In this document: piece by piece, positions 9,381 to 18,779 of the stretch
Position numbering within the stretch: the stretch's first letter is position 1
How the letters are laid out: the number at the start of each line of letters is the position of its first letter
Assembly: GCA_018666195.1 (NCBI GenBank)
Contig: JABJAG010000270.1
Coordinates: 1-36,369 of the forward strand
DNA: 36,369 bases
Source: Alphaproteobacteria bacterium
GTDB taxonomy: Bacteria; Pseudomonadota; Alphaproteobacteria; UBA6615
Direction of reading: 5' to 3'
Notes under the pieces: model-generated
Told to the model about the DNA's origin: nothing
The model's database searches: none
Seen by the model: the letters and a program-made list of their open reading frames with translations, nothing else
Made by a program: the position numbers and the translations under genes

Positions 9381-9461
9381 CGCCGCCTCCGGGTTAGGTC
9401 ATGCCCTCTTCACTATACATCGTAATTATATTAGCGAAGTTCAATGTGGGAACTGGCCAGA

Positions 9462-9475
9462 TTGACGCAAGTCAA
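9462..9475. promoter_or_regulatory. candidate FNR/FixK box TTGAC-GCAA-GTCAA
   Basis: Perfect dyad TTGAC N4 GTCAA in the divergent intergenic region of the FNR-type gene and the 9513 gene. Confidence 0.8.
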
Positions 9476-9512
9476 TGAAACCATGCGGTCTGCGGGCAAG
9501 ATACCATGCAGG

Positions 9513-10013
9513 ATGAACCTACAGGCACTCACGCCCCTTTTCGTGGACCAGGCCTATACGCTTGCGCGTGAGGCCAATACAGCTTTGACGCTCGAAGACT
9601 GGCGTCGGTTCGCCACCCCTCGCACCGTCAGGGAACCAACAGAGCTGAAGTCACCCGGTATCATGCTCATTATCAGCAATGACATCATCCGGGGGCTCGC
9701 TGCGTTTCAAAGCACGGATGATCCGAACGGGTCGCGAACCCTCTGCGCAGAGCACATCGTCATCATGGATCGCGCGCGCAAGGAACAGGTCTCCCGTGAA
9801 TTGCTTGCCGGATTGCTGGATATGGCACTCCGTGACGATTGCGCAAAAGTGCATGCCGTCCTGCCACGATCCAGCGCCTGGCTGGACAAACCATGGTCCG
9901 ACCCCGGCGGCAGTGTCTACCGGCTCCCCATCAACTGCGTCCGCGCGACAGTGCCTCTGGCGAATGCCACCAATGACGGCACAGTGGTCAGCCTGCGAAC
10001 ACCCTCCGCCTGA
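9513..10013 (+). CDS. hypothetical protein (possibly GNAT-like), FNR-box proximal
   Basis: Open frame MNLQALTPLFVDQAYTLAREANTALTLEDWRRF...; the provided ORF begins at 9444 but the FNR box lies inside that extension, so 9513 is favoured. No confident family recognised. Confidence 0.6.
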   Translation: MNLQALTPLFVDQAYTLAREANTALTLEDWRRFATPRTVREPTELKSPGIMLIISNDIIRGLAAFQSTDDPNGSRTLCAEHIVIMDRARKEQVSRELLAGLLDMALRDDCAKVHAVLPRSSAWLDKPWSDPGGSVYRLPINCVRATVPLANATNDGTVVSLRTPSA

Positions 10014-10053
10014 TTGCCAACCAGCCCGGTGCTCACCGGACCGCCGCAGCGGC

Positions 10054-10863
10054 TCAGTGGGACAGCAGAGTCGGCACCGTCATATGGTGCAGCACGTGCC
10101 GCGTTGCCCCACCGAAGGACATCTCGCGAATACGCGAATGACCATAGGCGCCCATCACAATCGTGTCGCAACCCTCATCGGTCACGGCATTGAGGATCGC
10201 ATCCCCGATCGAAATCGCGTTCGTCGTCACATGCTTGATGTTGGCCTGCACACCGTGTCGCGCCAGGTATGCCCCTACGCCCACATCCCGGGCGTCCTCC
10301 CCAACATCTCCTCGCAGGACAACCACCTGATCGGCAGCCTGCAGCATTGGCATGGCGTCACGTACCGCACGGGTGCATTCGCGTCGCGGCGCCCAGGCCA
10401 GCAGAACGCTCCGGCCAAATGTTTCGTATTGGCCCGCTTCCGGAACGGCAAAAACCGGCACACCGAGACGCAGACTGGCCTCGCCGATCAGCCAGTCATG
10501 CTCACCCGCGCTGTGTTGCGAAAGAACGAACAGATCGGTCACCGGCGCCAGTTCTTCCAGCGGAGTCAGGATGGATCGCGTCCCACCCACCCATTCATGG
10601 GATTCGAGCCCGGCGCTGTTACACAAGGATTCGAAGGTCTTTCGCAATTCCTCACCATTGGCATCGGCGGCCTCATAGTAAGCGCCCATCATATCGTCGG
10701 GAAACGCGATCCCGACATAGATCGGGATATTGAGTGTCGGGATAAGATGTACAGCGGTCAGGTGCGCGCCCTGCAAAAGCGCCATCTGGATCGCCGTCTC
10801 CATCACGACCGGGTTGCGCGCATCTTCATGAAGTAAACCCACACATATGGTCTGGTATGTCAT
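10054..10863 (-). CDS. universal stress protein (two UspA-like halves)
   Basis: TYQTICVGLLHEDARNPVVMETAIQMALLQGAHLTAVHLIP; C-terminal DEGCDTIVMGAYGHSRIREMSFGGATRHVLHHMTVPTLLSH matches the G-x2-G-x9-G-[ST] Usp ATP-binding tail. Confidence 0.93.
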   Translation of the reverse strand: MTYQTICVGLLHEDARNPVVMETAIQMALLQGAHLTAVHLIPTLNIPIYVGIAFPDDMMGAYYEAADANGEELRKTFESLCNSAGLESHEWVGGTRSILTPLEELAPVTDLFVLSQHSAGEHDWLIGEASLRLGVPVFAVPEAGQYETFGRSVLLAWAPRRECTRAVRDAMPMLQAADQVVVLRGDVGEDARDVGVGAYLARHGVQANIKHVTTNAISIGDAILNAVTDEGCDTIVMGAYGHSRIREMSFGGATRHVLHHMTVPTLLSH

Positions 10864-10919
10864 TTGGATCTCCATCCGTTGGTCTTTCCCAACACTCGGA
10901 CGATCCACCGATGAATACC

Positions 10920-10933
10920 TTGATCAAGGTCAA
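10920..10933. promoter_or_regulatory. candidate FNR/FixK box TTGAT-CAAG-GTCAA
   Basis: TTGAT N4 GTCAA centred about 63 bp upstream of the likely Usp start codon (10863). Confidence 0.75.
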
Positions 10934-10945
10934 TTTCCGCTCACC

Positions 10946-10969
10946 AAAAAAGGCGGCTCAAAACCGCCC
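10946..10969 (-). terminator. Rho-independent terminator downstream of the cupin gene
   Basis: On the - strand GGCGG-TTTTGAG-CCGCC followed by TTTTTT, about 50 bp after the cupin stop. Confidence 0.8.
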
Positions 10970-11016
10970 TTCCTATTACGATATAACCGCACAAATGATC
11001 GTGCGGGTCGCAGAAA

Positions 11017-11595
11017 TCAGCCTTCGCTTTTGCCCGCCGTGAACGTCATACCCCGTTCCTCGAACTGGGCCACCACGTCCCCACCGAAAGCGGCCAGCTT
11101 TTCCGCTGTCGCTTTCGGAAAATCGATATCGGTCATGTCGTGCACGCCGCCGCTGATCACCACCTGCATCAACCCATCTTCGTCACCAATATTGCGAAAA
11201 GCCCGGCAGACGCCCGGCGGTACCGAAATCGTATCCAGCTCATCCAGCTCAACCCGCTGGGCGCCATCGTCATTCCAGGTCACTTCAAAGCGCCCGCGCA
11301 GAACGGTGAAGGTCTCATAGGTCTGCTGATGGGCGTGCAGCGAAGGGCCGGTCCCGGGAGGACATTTGGCATGGGTCATGGTGATCCCGCCGGCACCCTG
11401 AATGGGCGCGCCCTGATTGACCGGCGTGTCTGCCGCGCCCTCCAGCCCGATCACCGAAAGTAACTCGCGGGAATAGATCACGTCCTTGGCTTCCTGGGGC
11501 ATGTCCAGACTTTCCGCAGCGCGGAGTGGCTTGAGATCACGGAACCGCGAAACGCGCTGTTCCATGTCGTCGAGCGGAATATCGATTGTTCGCAT
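11017..11595 (-). CDS. cupin domain-containing protein
   Basis: GGITMTHAKCPPGTGPSLHAHQQTYETFTVLRGRFEVTWND...VELDELDTISVPPGVCRAFRNIGDEDGLMQVVISG: cupin motifs 1 and 2. Confidence 0.9.
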   Translation of the reverse strand: MRTIDIPLDDMEQRVSRFRDLKPLRAAESLDMPQEAKDVIYSRELLSVIGLEGAADTPVNQGAPIQGAGGITMTHAKCPPGTGPSLHAHQQTYETFTVLRGRFEVTWNDDGAQRVELDELDTISVPPGVCRAFRNIGDEDGLMQVVISGGVHDMTDIDFPKATAEKLAAFGGDVVAQFEERGMTFTAGKSEG

Positions 11596-11689
11596 CGTGC
11601 TCTCCTTGGCGAGTCGGGCCTATTTGGCGCTGTTTGGCATCACCAAAACTATAGCCCAGAGACCAGATCGACCCAAACCTGCGCGCACA

Positions 11690-12883
11690 TCACCCCTCCA
11701 CCCCCGTCAGCCCCGTACTCCCGTAGAGCCAATCCAGCCGGTCGTAGTAATCCTCGGTGGACAAGGATTGCATGATCTCGTTGCGCACCCGGGCGTGCAC
11801 GCCCTCGGCGTGAAACATCAGGTCGCCAATCGCCCGTGAGCCCAGCTGCACCCGGGCTGTCCGCACGAGCCGCGCTTCCTGATAGGCCAACAGCGCGCCA
11901 TGCAGATCACTGCGCTGGGTGTCCAGCATATGGGACAGGCACACCGCGTCCTCCATCGCCATGCACGCCCCCTGGGCGTAGTACTGCAGGGTCGGATGAG
12001 CCGCATCGCCGAGCAGGGCAACGTTCCCTTCAACCCAGGTGTCGACCGGGTCACGATCGCACAGCACCCAGACACGCCAGTCATCGCCGGTCTCGATCAC
12101 CCGGCGAATGCGTTCGCTGATATGGGTGAACCCGCTGCGCACTTCATCCTTTGAAACCGGCTGGCCGGTGACCGCCTCGGGTGCATCATTGTGGGTGGTG
12201 ACGACCAGATTGATGTATTTCCAGTCCGAAAGCGGGTAATGCACGATATGGCATTTCGGCCCCGCCCAGAGGGTCGCCGCATTCCAGCGCAGGTCTTCGG
12301 GCATCTGCTCCAGCGGAATCACGGACCGATAGGTCGAATGGCCCGAGACACGCGGCGCGCCATCGCCGACCAACTGGCTCCGCACATTGGAGCGGAGCCC
12401 ATCCGCCCCGATCAACGCCACACCATCGAAGTTTTGACCCGACGCCAGCTTCGCCCGCACACCGGTCTCGTCCTGTTCGTAGGACACGACCTCACTTTTC
12501 ACGTGCAGAGATATCCGCGCGCTATCCTCGCAACCTTTCAGCAACACGCCATGCAGATCACCGCGATGCACGACGGCGTAGGGATTTCCGAACCGCGCGC
12601 GAAAGGGTTCATCGAGCGGAATGTGAATGATTTCCTCGCCACTCATCGCATCCATCAGGCGCAGCATGTCCACATAGACCGCTTTTTCCCGCGCCCATGC
12701 GCCCACCCCGAAATAGTCCAGCGCGTGAAAGGCATTCGGCCCCAGCTGAATCCCCGCGCCGATCTCGCCGAACTTCGAAGCACGCTCGAACACCACGACA
12801 TCAAATCCCTTGCCCGCAAGTGCCAGCGCAGCCGAAAGCCCGCCAATACCGCCGCCTGCAATGAGTATGGGTTTGGAAGTCAT
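11690..12883 (-). CDS. FAD-dependent monooxygenase (salicylate / 3-hydroxybenzoate 6-hydroxylase-like)
   Basis: PILIAGGGIGGLSAALALAGKGFDVVVFERA (GxGxxG); GADGLRSNVR (DG motif); VALLGDAAHPTLQYYAQGACMAMEDAVCL (GD motif). Confidence 0.94.
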   Translation of the reverse strand: MTSKPILIAGGGIGGLSAALALAGKGFDVVVFERASKFGEIGAGIQLGPNAFHALDYFGVGAWAREKAVYVDMLRLMDAMSGEEIIHIPLDEPFRARFGNPYAVVHRGDLHGVLLKGCEDSARISLHVKSEVVSYEQDETGVRAKLASGQNFDGVALIGADGLRSNVRSQLVGDGAPRVSGHSTYRSVIPLEQMPEDLRWNAATLWAGPKCHIVHYPLSDWKYINLVVTTHNDAPEAVTGQPVSKDEVRSGFTHISERIRRVIETGDDWRVWVLCDRDPVDTWVEGNVALLGDAAHPTLQYYAQGACMAMEDAVCLSHMLDTQRSDLHGALLAYQEARLVRTARVQLGSRAIGDLMFHAEGVHARVRNEIMQSLSTEDYYDRLDWLYGSTGLTGVEG

Positions 12884-12973
12884 GATGGGATCAGTTCCAA
12901 CTCGTCGGACCTATGATCGCAGGATGAGATCGGAGAGTGGGATCATAGGACGGCCCTGACCGATCTGCGAGGC

Positions 12974-13047
12974 TGGAGCGGGTGAAGGGAATCGAACCCT
13001 CGTCGTAAGCTTGGGAAGCTTCTGCTCTACCATTGAGCTACACCCGC
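12974..13047 (-). tRNA. tRNA-Gly (anticodon CCC), CCA encoded
   Basis: - strand GCGGGTGTAGCTCAATGGTAGAGCAGAAGCTTCCCAAGCTTACGACGAGGGTTCGATTCCCTTCACCCGCTCCA: acceptor GCGGGTG/CACCCGC, D-arm, anticodon loop TTCCCAA, T-arm GGGTTCGATTCCC. Confidence 0.96.
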
Positions 13048-13227
13048 CGCGCGGCGTATTTCTATCGTGAAGCCCCCTCCACAAGCAACAAACCAGATTG
13101 CCGCGAAGCCCGATCTGCTCACAATTTTGCGCTTTGTGCCGCACTGGACTTTTGCGTCGGCATGTAGCCAAATCCGCCTGCAATAACGCCCCGGATCAGA
13201 TTCGGGGTCCGTGGAGCCGACAGGTCT

Positions 13228-13620
13228 ATGTATACGCAGAAAACAAAGAACATTTCGGTCACCGTCACCCCGATCTATCTCGAAGACCAGTCGGAGCCCG
13301 ATGAGGACCACTATGTCTGGGCCTATCAGGTAAAAATCGAGAATGACAGCCTGGAGACGGTACAGTTGCGCTCACGTCACTGGCGCATCACCGATGCCAA
13401 CGGGCTGATGCAGGAGGTCCGGGGTTCTGGCGTTGTCGGCGAACAGCCGGTGCTCGAGCCGGGCGAATCCTTTGAATACACCAGCGGCACACCGCTGAAC
13501 GCGCCGTCGGGAATCATGGTCGGGTCCTACGAAATGCAGACCGATGAGGGTAATGTCATCGAAGTGGACATTCCCGCTTTCTCGCTCGACAGTCCGCATC
13601 AGGTCGTGCGCCCGAACTAG
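13228..13620 (+). CDS. apaG: ApaG (DUF525) protein
   Basis: [33 protein letters not shown]...[62 protein letters not shown] is the full ApaG signature. Confidence 0.97.
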   Translation: MYTQKTKNISVTVTPIYLEDQSEPDEDHYVWAYQVKIENDSLETVQLRSRHWRITDANGLMQEVRGSGVVGEQPVLEPGESFEYTSGTPLNAPSGIMVGSYEMQTDEGNVIEVDIPAFSLDSPHQVVRPN

Positions 13621-13712
13621 ACTTTTCGCGAGACTGATCCAATTCAGGTATTTCCGGCGTAGAAGGAACTTCGACGGCGCCGCCGCCAGCCCTACCCAGC
13701 ACGGAACAGACG

Positions 13713-14327
13713 ATGTCAGAAGACAATCCCAGCAAGATCACCACACCTGACCGCGCCGCTGCCGAAGCCGCCGTTCGCACATTGCTGCAATGGGCCGGGG
13801 ATGACCCTGCCCGCGAAGGTCTGGTCGACACCCCGGCACGCGTGGCGCGGGCGTTCGAGCAGTGGTTTGCCGGCTATCGGGAAGACCCGCTGGAATTTCT
13901 CGAGCGCACCTTCGAAGAGGTCGAAGGCTATGACGAGATGGTCGTACTGCGCGATATCCGGCTGGAATCCTACTGTGAGCACCATCTGGCGCCGATTCTG
14001 GGGAAAATCCATATCGGCTATATGCCCGACAAGCGCGTGGTCGGCATCAGCAAGCTGGCCCGGGTGGCCGATGCCTACTCCAAACGCCTGCAAATTCAGG
14101 AAAAACTGACCGCGCAGATCGCCAATTGCATCGATGCGGCGCTACAGCCCAAGGGCGTTGCCGTCGTGATCGAGGCCGAACATCAGTGCATGACCACCCG
14201 TGGCGTGCACAAGCCCGGCGTGGTCATGTTGACCAGCAGCATGATCGGGGCGTTCCGGCAGGGTTCGGACACACGGCGTGAGTTCCTCTCCTTCATTGGC
14301 AATCCGTCCTCCCGCAACAACAGCTAA
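13713..14327 (+). CDS. folE: GTP cyclohydrolase I (FolE, type IA)
   Basis: [91 protein letters not shown]. Confidence 0.98.
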   Translation: MSEDNPSKITTPDRAAAEAAVRTLLQWAGDDPAREGLVDTPARVARAFEQWFAGYREDPLEFLERTFEEVEGYDEMVVLRDIRLESYCEHHLAPILGKIHIGYMPDKRVVGISKLARVADAYSKRLQIQEKLTAQIANCIDAALQPKGVAVVIEAEHQCMTTRGVHKPGVVMLTSSMIGAFRQGSDTRREFLSFIGNPSSRNNS

Positions 14328-14444
14328 AGCGCCCGCAACGCGACGCTGGACAGACGGGGCGTTTTCCCCAATCATCCCGCCGAACAAGCCCTCTAAGCTC
14401 GCCTTGTCAGAACAAGGATAAATGGACACGGCTGCTGCCGTGCG

Positions 14445-15902
14445 ATGTCTCGCGTGCTCGACTTTCGACCCATCCTCTTCATTCTCGGTGTGCTTCTCTC
14501 GACCCTTGCAGTCGCCATGATGCTGCCCGCGCTGGTCGATGTCGCAACCGGGCATCGTGACTGGCAGGTCTTTGCCGCCTCAGCCGGGCTGACATTGTTC
14601 ATCGGGGTCTCCCTGATCCTGACCACGCGCGGCGGCGATATGAAGATCGGCATTCGCGAGGCCTTCGTGCTGACCACGGCCAGCTGGCTGGGGATGACTG
14701 TGTTCGCCGCGTTGCCCTTCACCTTCGCGGGGCTGAATCTGAGCTTCGCGGACGCCTTCTTTGAAGCGATGTCGGGCATCACCACCACCGGATCGACCGT
14801 GATTATCGGGCTGGATGCCGCGCCGCCGGGCATTCTGCTCTGGCGTGCCCTGCTGCAGTGGCTCGGCGGGATCGGTATCATTGTGACCGCCGTGGCCGTG
14901 CTGCCCATGCTGCAGGTCGGTGGTATGCAGATCTTCCGGCTGGAAAGCTCGGACACCTCGGAAAAGGTATTGCCGCGCGCCGCCCAGACCTCCACAGCCA
15001 TCGGCTCCATCTATCTCGCCCTCACGCTTGTCTGCGCGCTGGGCTACTGGATCGCCGGCATGCCGGGCTTTGATGCGGTCGCCCATGCCATGACCACGAT
15101 TGCGACCGGCGGCTTTTCGACCTCGGATGCCAGCATCGGCGTCTTCGACAACTGGGCCATCGATTCGATTGCGATCGTCTTCATGATCACCGGCTCTCTG
15201 CCCTTCGTGCTCTATCTGCAGGCCGCGCGCGGACGTCCGGAAAGCCTGTGGCGCGATTCACAGGTGCGCTGGTTCCTCTCGATTGTTCTCGCCGTGGTCG
15301 CGCTGATCAGCCTGTCGCTCTACCTCTCGCAGGAGCTGGGCCTCGGGGTCTCGATCCGGGCTGCCGCCTTCAACGCGGTTTCCGTCATCACCGGGACGGG
15401 CTATTCCACCGCGGCCTTCGACACCTGGGGCACCTTCCCGCTGATTATGTTTTTCGCGATGATGTTCATCGGCGGCTGCGCTGGCTCAACCACCTGCGGC
15501 ATCAAGGTATTCCGCTTTCAGGTGCTCTATGCCGTCGCCTCGATGCAGATCAAACGACTGCTGCAGCCCCACGGCGTTTTCATCCCCCATTACAACCGCA
15601 ATCCGGTGACCGAAGAGATTGCACTCTCGGTGCTGGGCTTTGTGTTCTTCTACATTCTGGTCTTCATGCTGCTCGCCCTCGGCCTGAGCACGCTCGGCCT
15701 CGACTTCATGACCAGCCTGTCGGGCGCGGCCACGGCGATCTCCAATGTCGGCCCCGGGCTCGGCTCGACCATCGGTCCGGTCAGCACCTTCGCCGATCTT
15801 CCCGATGCCGCCAAATGGATGCTGTCAGCCGGCATGCTGCTGGGACGTCTGGAATTGTTCACGGTGCTCGTGATTCTGACCCCCGCCTTCTGGAGAAGCT
15901 GA
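14445..15902 (+). CDS. trkH: TrkH family potassium uptake protein
   Basis: Multi-TM protein with SFADAFFEAMSGITTTGSTVI, LLQWLGGIGIIVTAVAVLPMLQVGGMQIFR, MTTIATGGFSTSDAS and GGCAGSTTCGIKVFRFQ P-loop/filter motifs. Confidence 0.96.
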   Translation: MSRVLDFRPILFILGVLLSTLAVAMMLPALVDVATGHRDWQVFAASAGLTLFIGVSLILTTRGGDMKIGIREAFVLTTASWLGMTVFAALPFTFAGLNLSFADAFFEAMSGITTTGSTVIIGLDAAPPGILLWRALLQWLGGIGIIVTAVAVLPMLQVGGMQIFRLESSDTSEKVLPRAAQTSTAIGSIYLALTLVCALGYWIAGMPGFDAVAHAMTTIATGGFSTSDASIGVFDNWAIDSIAIVFMITGSLPFVLYLQAARGRPESLWRDSQVRWFLSIVLAVVALISLSLYLSQELGLGVSIRAAAFNAVSVITGTGYSTAAFDTWGTFPLIMFFAMMFIGGCAGSTTCGIKVFRFQVLYAVASMQIKRLLQPHGVFIPHYNRNPVTEEIALSVLGFVFFYILVFMLLALGLSTLGLDFMTSLSGAATAISNVGPGLGSTIGPVSTFADLPDAAKWMLSAGMLLGRLELFTVLVILTPAFWRS

Positions 15903-15904
15903 GG

Positions 15905-17095
15905 ATGGCCACCCCCGCGGATCGGACCCTGGAACTCATGGCCCAGCTGGTCGGGTTTGACACCACCTCCCACCTGTCCAACCTCAATCTGATTTCCTTC
16001 ATCGAGGAGTATCTCGCGCGCCACGGTGTGACGGCCCGGCGGATCGAGAGCGACGATGGCGAGAAATCAAATCTGCTGGCCACCATCGGCCCCGAAATTG
16101 CCGGTGGCGTTGTCCTGTCAGGGCACACCGATGTGGTCCCGGTGACCGGTCAGGACTGGTTGAGCGATCCCTTCACGCTCGACACCCGGACGGTCGATGG
16201 CGACGAGCGACATTTCGGGCGCGGCACCGCAGACATGAAGGGCTTCATTGCCTCCGTGCTGGCCCGGGTCCCCGAGATGGTTGCCGCCAATCTGAAGACA
16301 CCGATCCACATCGCGCTGTCCTATGACGAAGAGGTCGGCTGTCTCGGTGTGGGGCGCATGATCGAAAAACTGGGAACCGCCATTCCGATGCCTGCCATCG
16401 CGATTGTGGGTGAACCCACCAGCATGCAGATCGTCACCGGGCACAAGGGAATCCGGGGGTTCGAGACAGTGTTCACCGGTGTCGCCGCCCATTCCAGCGC
16501 GCCGCACCAGGGGGTCAACGCGATTGTCCACGCGGCGCAGTTCATCTCGTTTCTGCGCGATCTCGCCGCCGAACAGGAGCAGGCCGAAAATCCGGACAGC
16601 GGCTTCACTCCGCCCTGGACGACCTTCAATGTCGGTTTGATACAAGGCGGTGAAGCGGTCAACATCATCGCCGAGCGCTGCGCGGTACAGTGGGAATTCC
16701 GCCCGCTGCCCGAAACCGATTCCGACGCTCTCGAAGCCCACGTCCGGGCCTTCATCGACAAGGAGATACGGCCCGTTCTCAAAGCGCTCAACCCTGCCGC
16801 TGATGTAGAAATCCACCGCCACGCCGCAGTGCCACCGATGCATCCGGACCCGAACTCACCCGCTGAGCGGCTGGCCCGTCATCTGACAGGCGCAAATATG
16901 ACCCACGCAGTGGCTTACGTGGCTGAGGCCAGCCAGTTCCAGGAACACGGAATTCCCACCGTGTTGTGTGGCCCCGGCGATATTGCCCAGGCGCATCAGC
17001 CCGATGAATGGATGGCGCAAAGCGAACTCGACGCCTGCGCTGGATTCCTGGATCGACTACAGGCCTGGGCTGCGTCGGGAGACGCAATTCCCTAA
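15905..17095 (+). CDS. argE: acetylornithine deacetylase (M20 peptidase family)
   Basis: LVGFDTTSHLSNLNLISFIEEYL; GGVVLSGHTDVVPVTGQDWLSDPF; GRGTADMKGFIASVLA; YDEEVGCLGVGRMIE; IVGEPTSMQIVTGHKG. The provided ORF starts inside trkH; the ATG at 15905 lies 2 nt after the trkH stop. Confidence 0.95.
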   Translation: MATPADRTLELMAQLVGFDTTSHLSNLNLISFIEEYLARHGVTARRIESDDGEKSNLLATIGPEIAGGVVLSGHTDVVPVTGQDWLSDPFTLDTRTVDGDERHFGRGTADMKGFIASVLARVPEMVAANLKTPIHIALSYDEEVGCLGVGRMIEKLGTAIPMPAIAIVGEPTSMQIVTGHKGIRGFETVFTGVAAHSSAPHQGVNAIVHAAQFISFLRDLAAEQEQAENPDSGFTPPWTTFNVGLIQGGEAVNIIAERCAVQWEFRPLPETDSDALEAHVRAFIDKEIRPVLKALNPAADVEIHRHAAVPPMHPDPNSPAERLARHLTGANMTHAVAYVAEASQFQEHGIPTVLCGPGDIAQAHQPDEWMAQSELDACAGFLDRLQAWAASGDAIP

Positions 17096-17105
17096 CGGAT
17101 CACAC

Positions 17106-17699
17106 CTAGCGGACCACAAAGGGCTGCAGGAACTGGCCGATGGCCTTCTCAAGCTCACGATCCAGATCCTGGATCATCGATTCAGTGATTTCGAACCACA
17201 CCTTATCCCGCTGGTTCAGAGAAACATTCTCCGCCACGGTACGGCTTCGTGTCGCAACAGCAGATACATCGCCGCCCCGCCGCGCGGCCGTGTCGCGAAT
17301 TTCAACCTTCACAGCCAACCGACCGTCATAGCGCTCGGACTGATCTGTGGTGACAACGCCGCGCACGCCCTTGGTTTTCTCAAGGGCCGTTTCGATGACC
17401 GAAGCTTCGGTGATCGTCACAACAATCTGGCCGCTATTGCCCGCCGGGACCAACCGATCATTGGCCCATTGATGCACAGCGACGGCCGGCGGCACGGGCA
17501 TCCCCTGGGACACATCCGAACGCCCCGCTGTTTTGTAGTCGTCAACGATCGTCAGCCTGCGCGCATCCAGTTTAATCGACGGCACATGTGTAAAGGTCAG
17601 TTGCGGAAACTGCGGGCTTGGCGGCGGCGTCGCGCAAGCCGCGAGCAAAATCACAGAAAGGCCGAGAAGTAGGCCACGTCGGTGCATCGCGAACGTCAT
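17106..17699 (-). CDS. hypothetical lipoprotein
   Basis: Signal peptide with lipobox GLSVILLAACATPPPSP; remainder not recognised. Confidence 0.75.
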   Translation of the reverse strand: MTFAMHRRGLLLGLSVILLAACATPPPSPQFPQLTFTHVPSIKLDARRLTIVDDYKTAGRSDVSQGMPVPPAVAVHQWANDRLVPAGNSGQIVVTITEASVIETALEKTKGVRGVVTTDQSERYDGRLAVKVEIRDTAARRGGDVSAVATRSRTVAENVSLNQRDKVWFEITESMIQDLDRELEKAIGQFLQPFVVR

Positions 17700-17747
17700 G
17701 GTGCCTCCCCAGGATTGCGACGTAGAATTCTTAGAGGTCCAGTTTAA

Positions 17748-18779
17748 CTATGATTCGGGCGAATCCATGGCACCAGAACGACTTTCAACGACTTCGGGAG
17801 CGAACTTGTAGGTCTCGTTACAAAACTCACAGGTCACCTTGAGAAAACCGTCTTCCGCCAGATCGTACAGATCTTCTCGCGGAAGCTGTGCCAGCACATT
17901 GAACACACGATCTTCCGAGCAACGACACCCCCGCGTGACCGGTCGCACTGGTGTGACACGCACACCTTCTTCGTGGAACAGGCGAAACAGATAACGTTCT
18001 GCAGTGAGGTCCGGGTCGAGAATTTCCGAATCGGTTCCCGTCGCCATCAGCATCATCACCCGACGCCAGGTATCCGCTTCATCATCCGGCGGCAGATGCA
18101 TATTCGGATCATCAGCGATCCGCTGCACCATCATGCCACCTGCCCGCCAAGGCGAATCCGGCGCGCCACCCACGCGCCCGGCCGACACCATAATCGCCGC
18201 ATCCATTTGCTGCGACTGACGAAAGTAATGCTGTGCGCATTCGGCCAATGTGTCGCCCACCAGCTCAACCATGCCCTGATAGCGGTCCGTATGCGCGCCC
18301 TGATCGACGGTCAGAGCAAGATATCCCTTGCCCAACAAGGCGCGCGCACCGCTGCGCCCGGCGACCGCTTCAGCATCGTAGTTAGCATAACCACGCACCA
18401 CATATCGCTCTCCCCCATCCAGGGTTTGGATATCGGCAAGCAGCAAGCTCACCGGCCCATCGCCTTGAGCCTGAAAGGTGAAAATGCCGTCGAACTTCAG
18501 AGCTGCCGCCAGAGTCGCGCTCAAGGCGATCGCCTGCCCCAGCAACTCGGCCACCTGATCAGGGTAATCATGACGGCTAAGGACATCGTCCACGACGGAC
18601 CCCAGTCGCGACATACGACCTGTCAGATGTGCTTCGCCCGTACCGCCGGATTGCAGCTGAAACGGTTGTACAAGATCGTCGGTGGAACGTTCGGAATCAC
18701 CGCGTTCCGGGCTCGCACCAGAATCAGGCAAGTCCGGCACCCCCAAGCAGGCACCACAAAAGGATGCTTTTTTGAGCAT
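17748..18779 (-). CDS. hslO: Hsp33 family molecular chaperone
   Basis: DDLVQPFQLQS...DDVLSRHDYPDQVAELLGQAIALSATLAAALKFDGIFTFQAQGDGPVSLLLADIQ; redox switch GCRCSEDRV...VTCEFCNETYKF (CxC...CxxC). Start uncertain: the ORF reaches 18779 and overlaps argF, while GTG at 18740 or TTG at 18731 would give a more usual N-terminus. Confidence 0.95.
   Translation of the reverse strand: MLKKASFCGACLGVPDLPDSGASPERGDSERSTDDLVQPFQLQSGGTGEAHLTGRMSRLGSVVDDVLSRHDYPDQVAELLGQAIALSATLAAALKFDGIFTFQAQGDGPVSLLLADIQTLDGGERYVVRGYANYDAEAVAGRSGARALLGKGYLALTVDQGAHTDRYQGMVELVGDTLAECAQHYFRQSQQMDAAIMVSAGRVGGAPDSPWRAGGMMVQRIADDPNMHLPPDDEADTWRRVMMLMATGTDSEILDPDLTAERYLFRLFHEEGVRVTPVRPVTRGCRCSEDRVFNVLAQLPREDLYDLAEDGFLKVTCEFCNETYKFAPEVVESRSGAMDSPES

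Noticed and set aside
9679-10836. + strand ORF (385 aa) opposite the universal stress protein and overlapping the 9513 gene
   Set aside because: Low-complexity shadow translation; the Usp reading frame on the - strand is clearly genuine.
18732-18779. CGAC cysteine pair at the N-terminus of the Hsp33 ORF as a novel redox motif
   Set aside because: It lies in the overlap with argF and is most likely upstream of the true start (GTG 18740 or TTG 18731); the real redox switch is the C-terminal CxC/CxxC.
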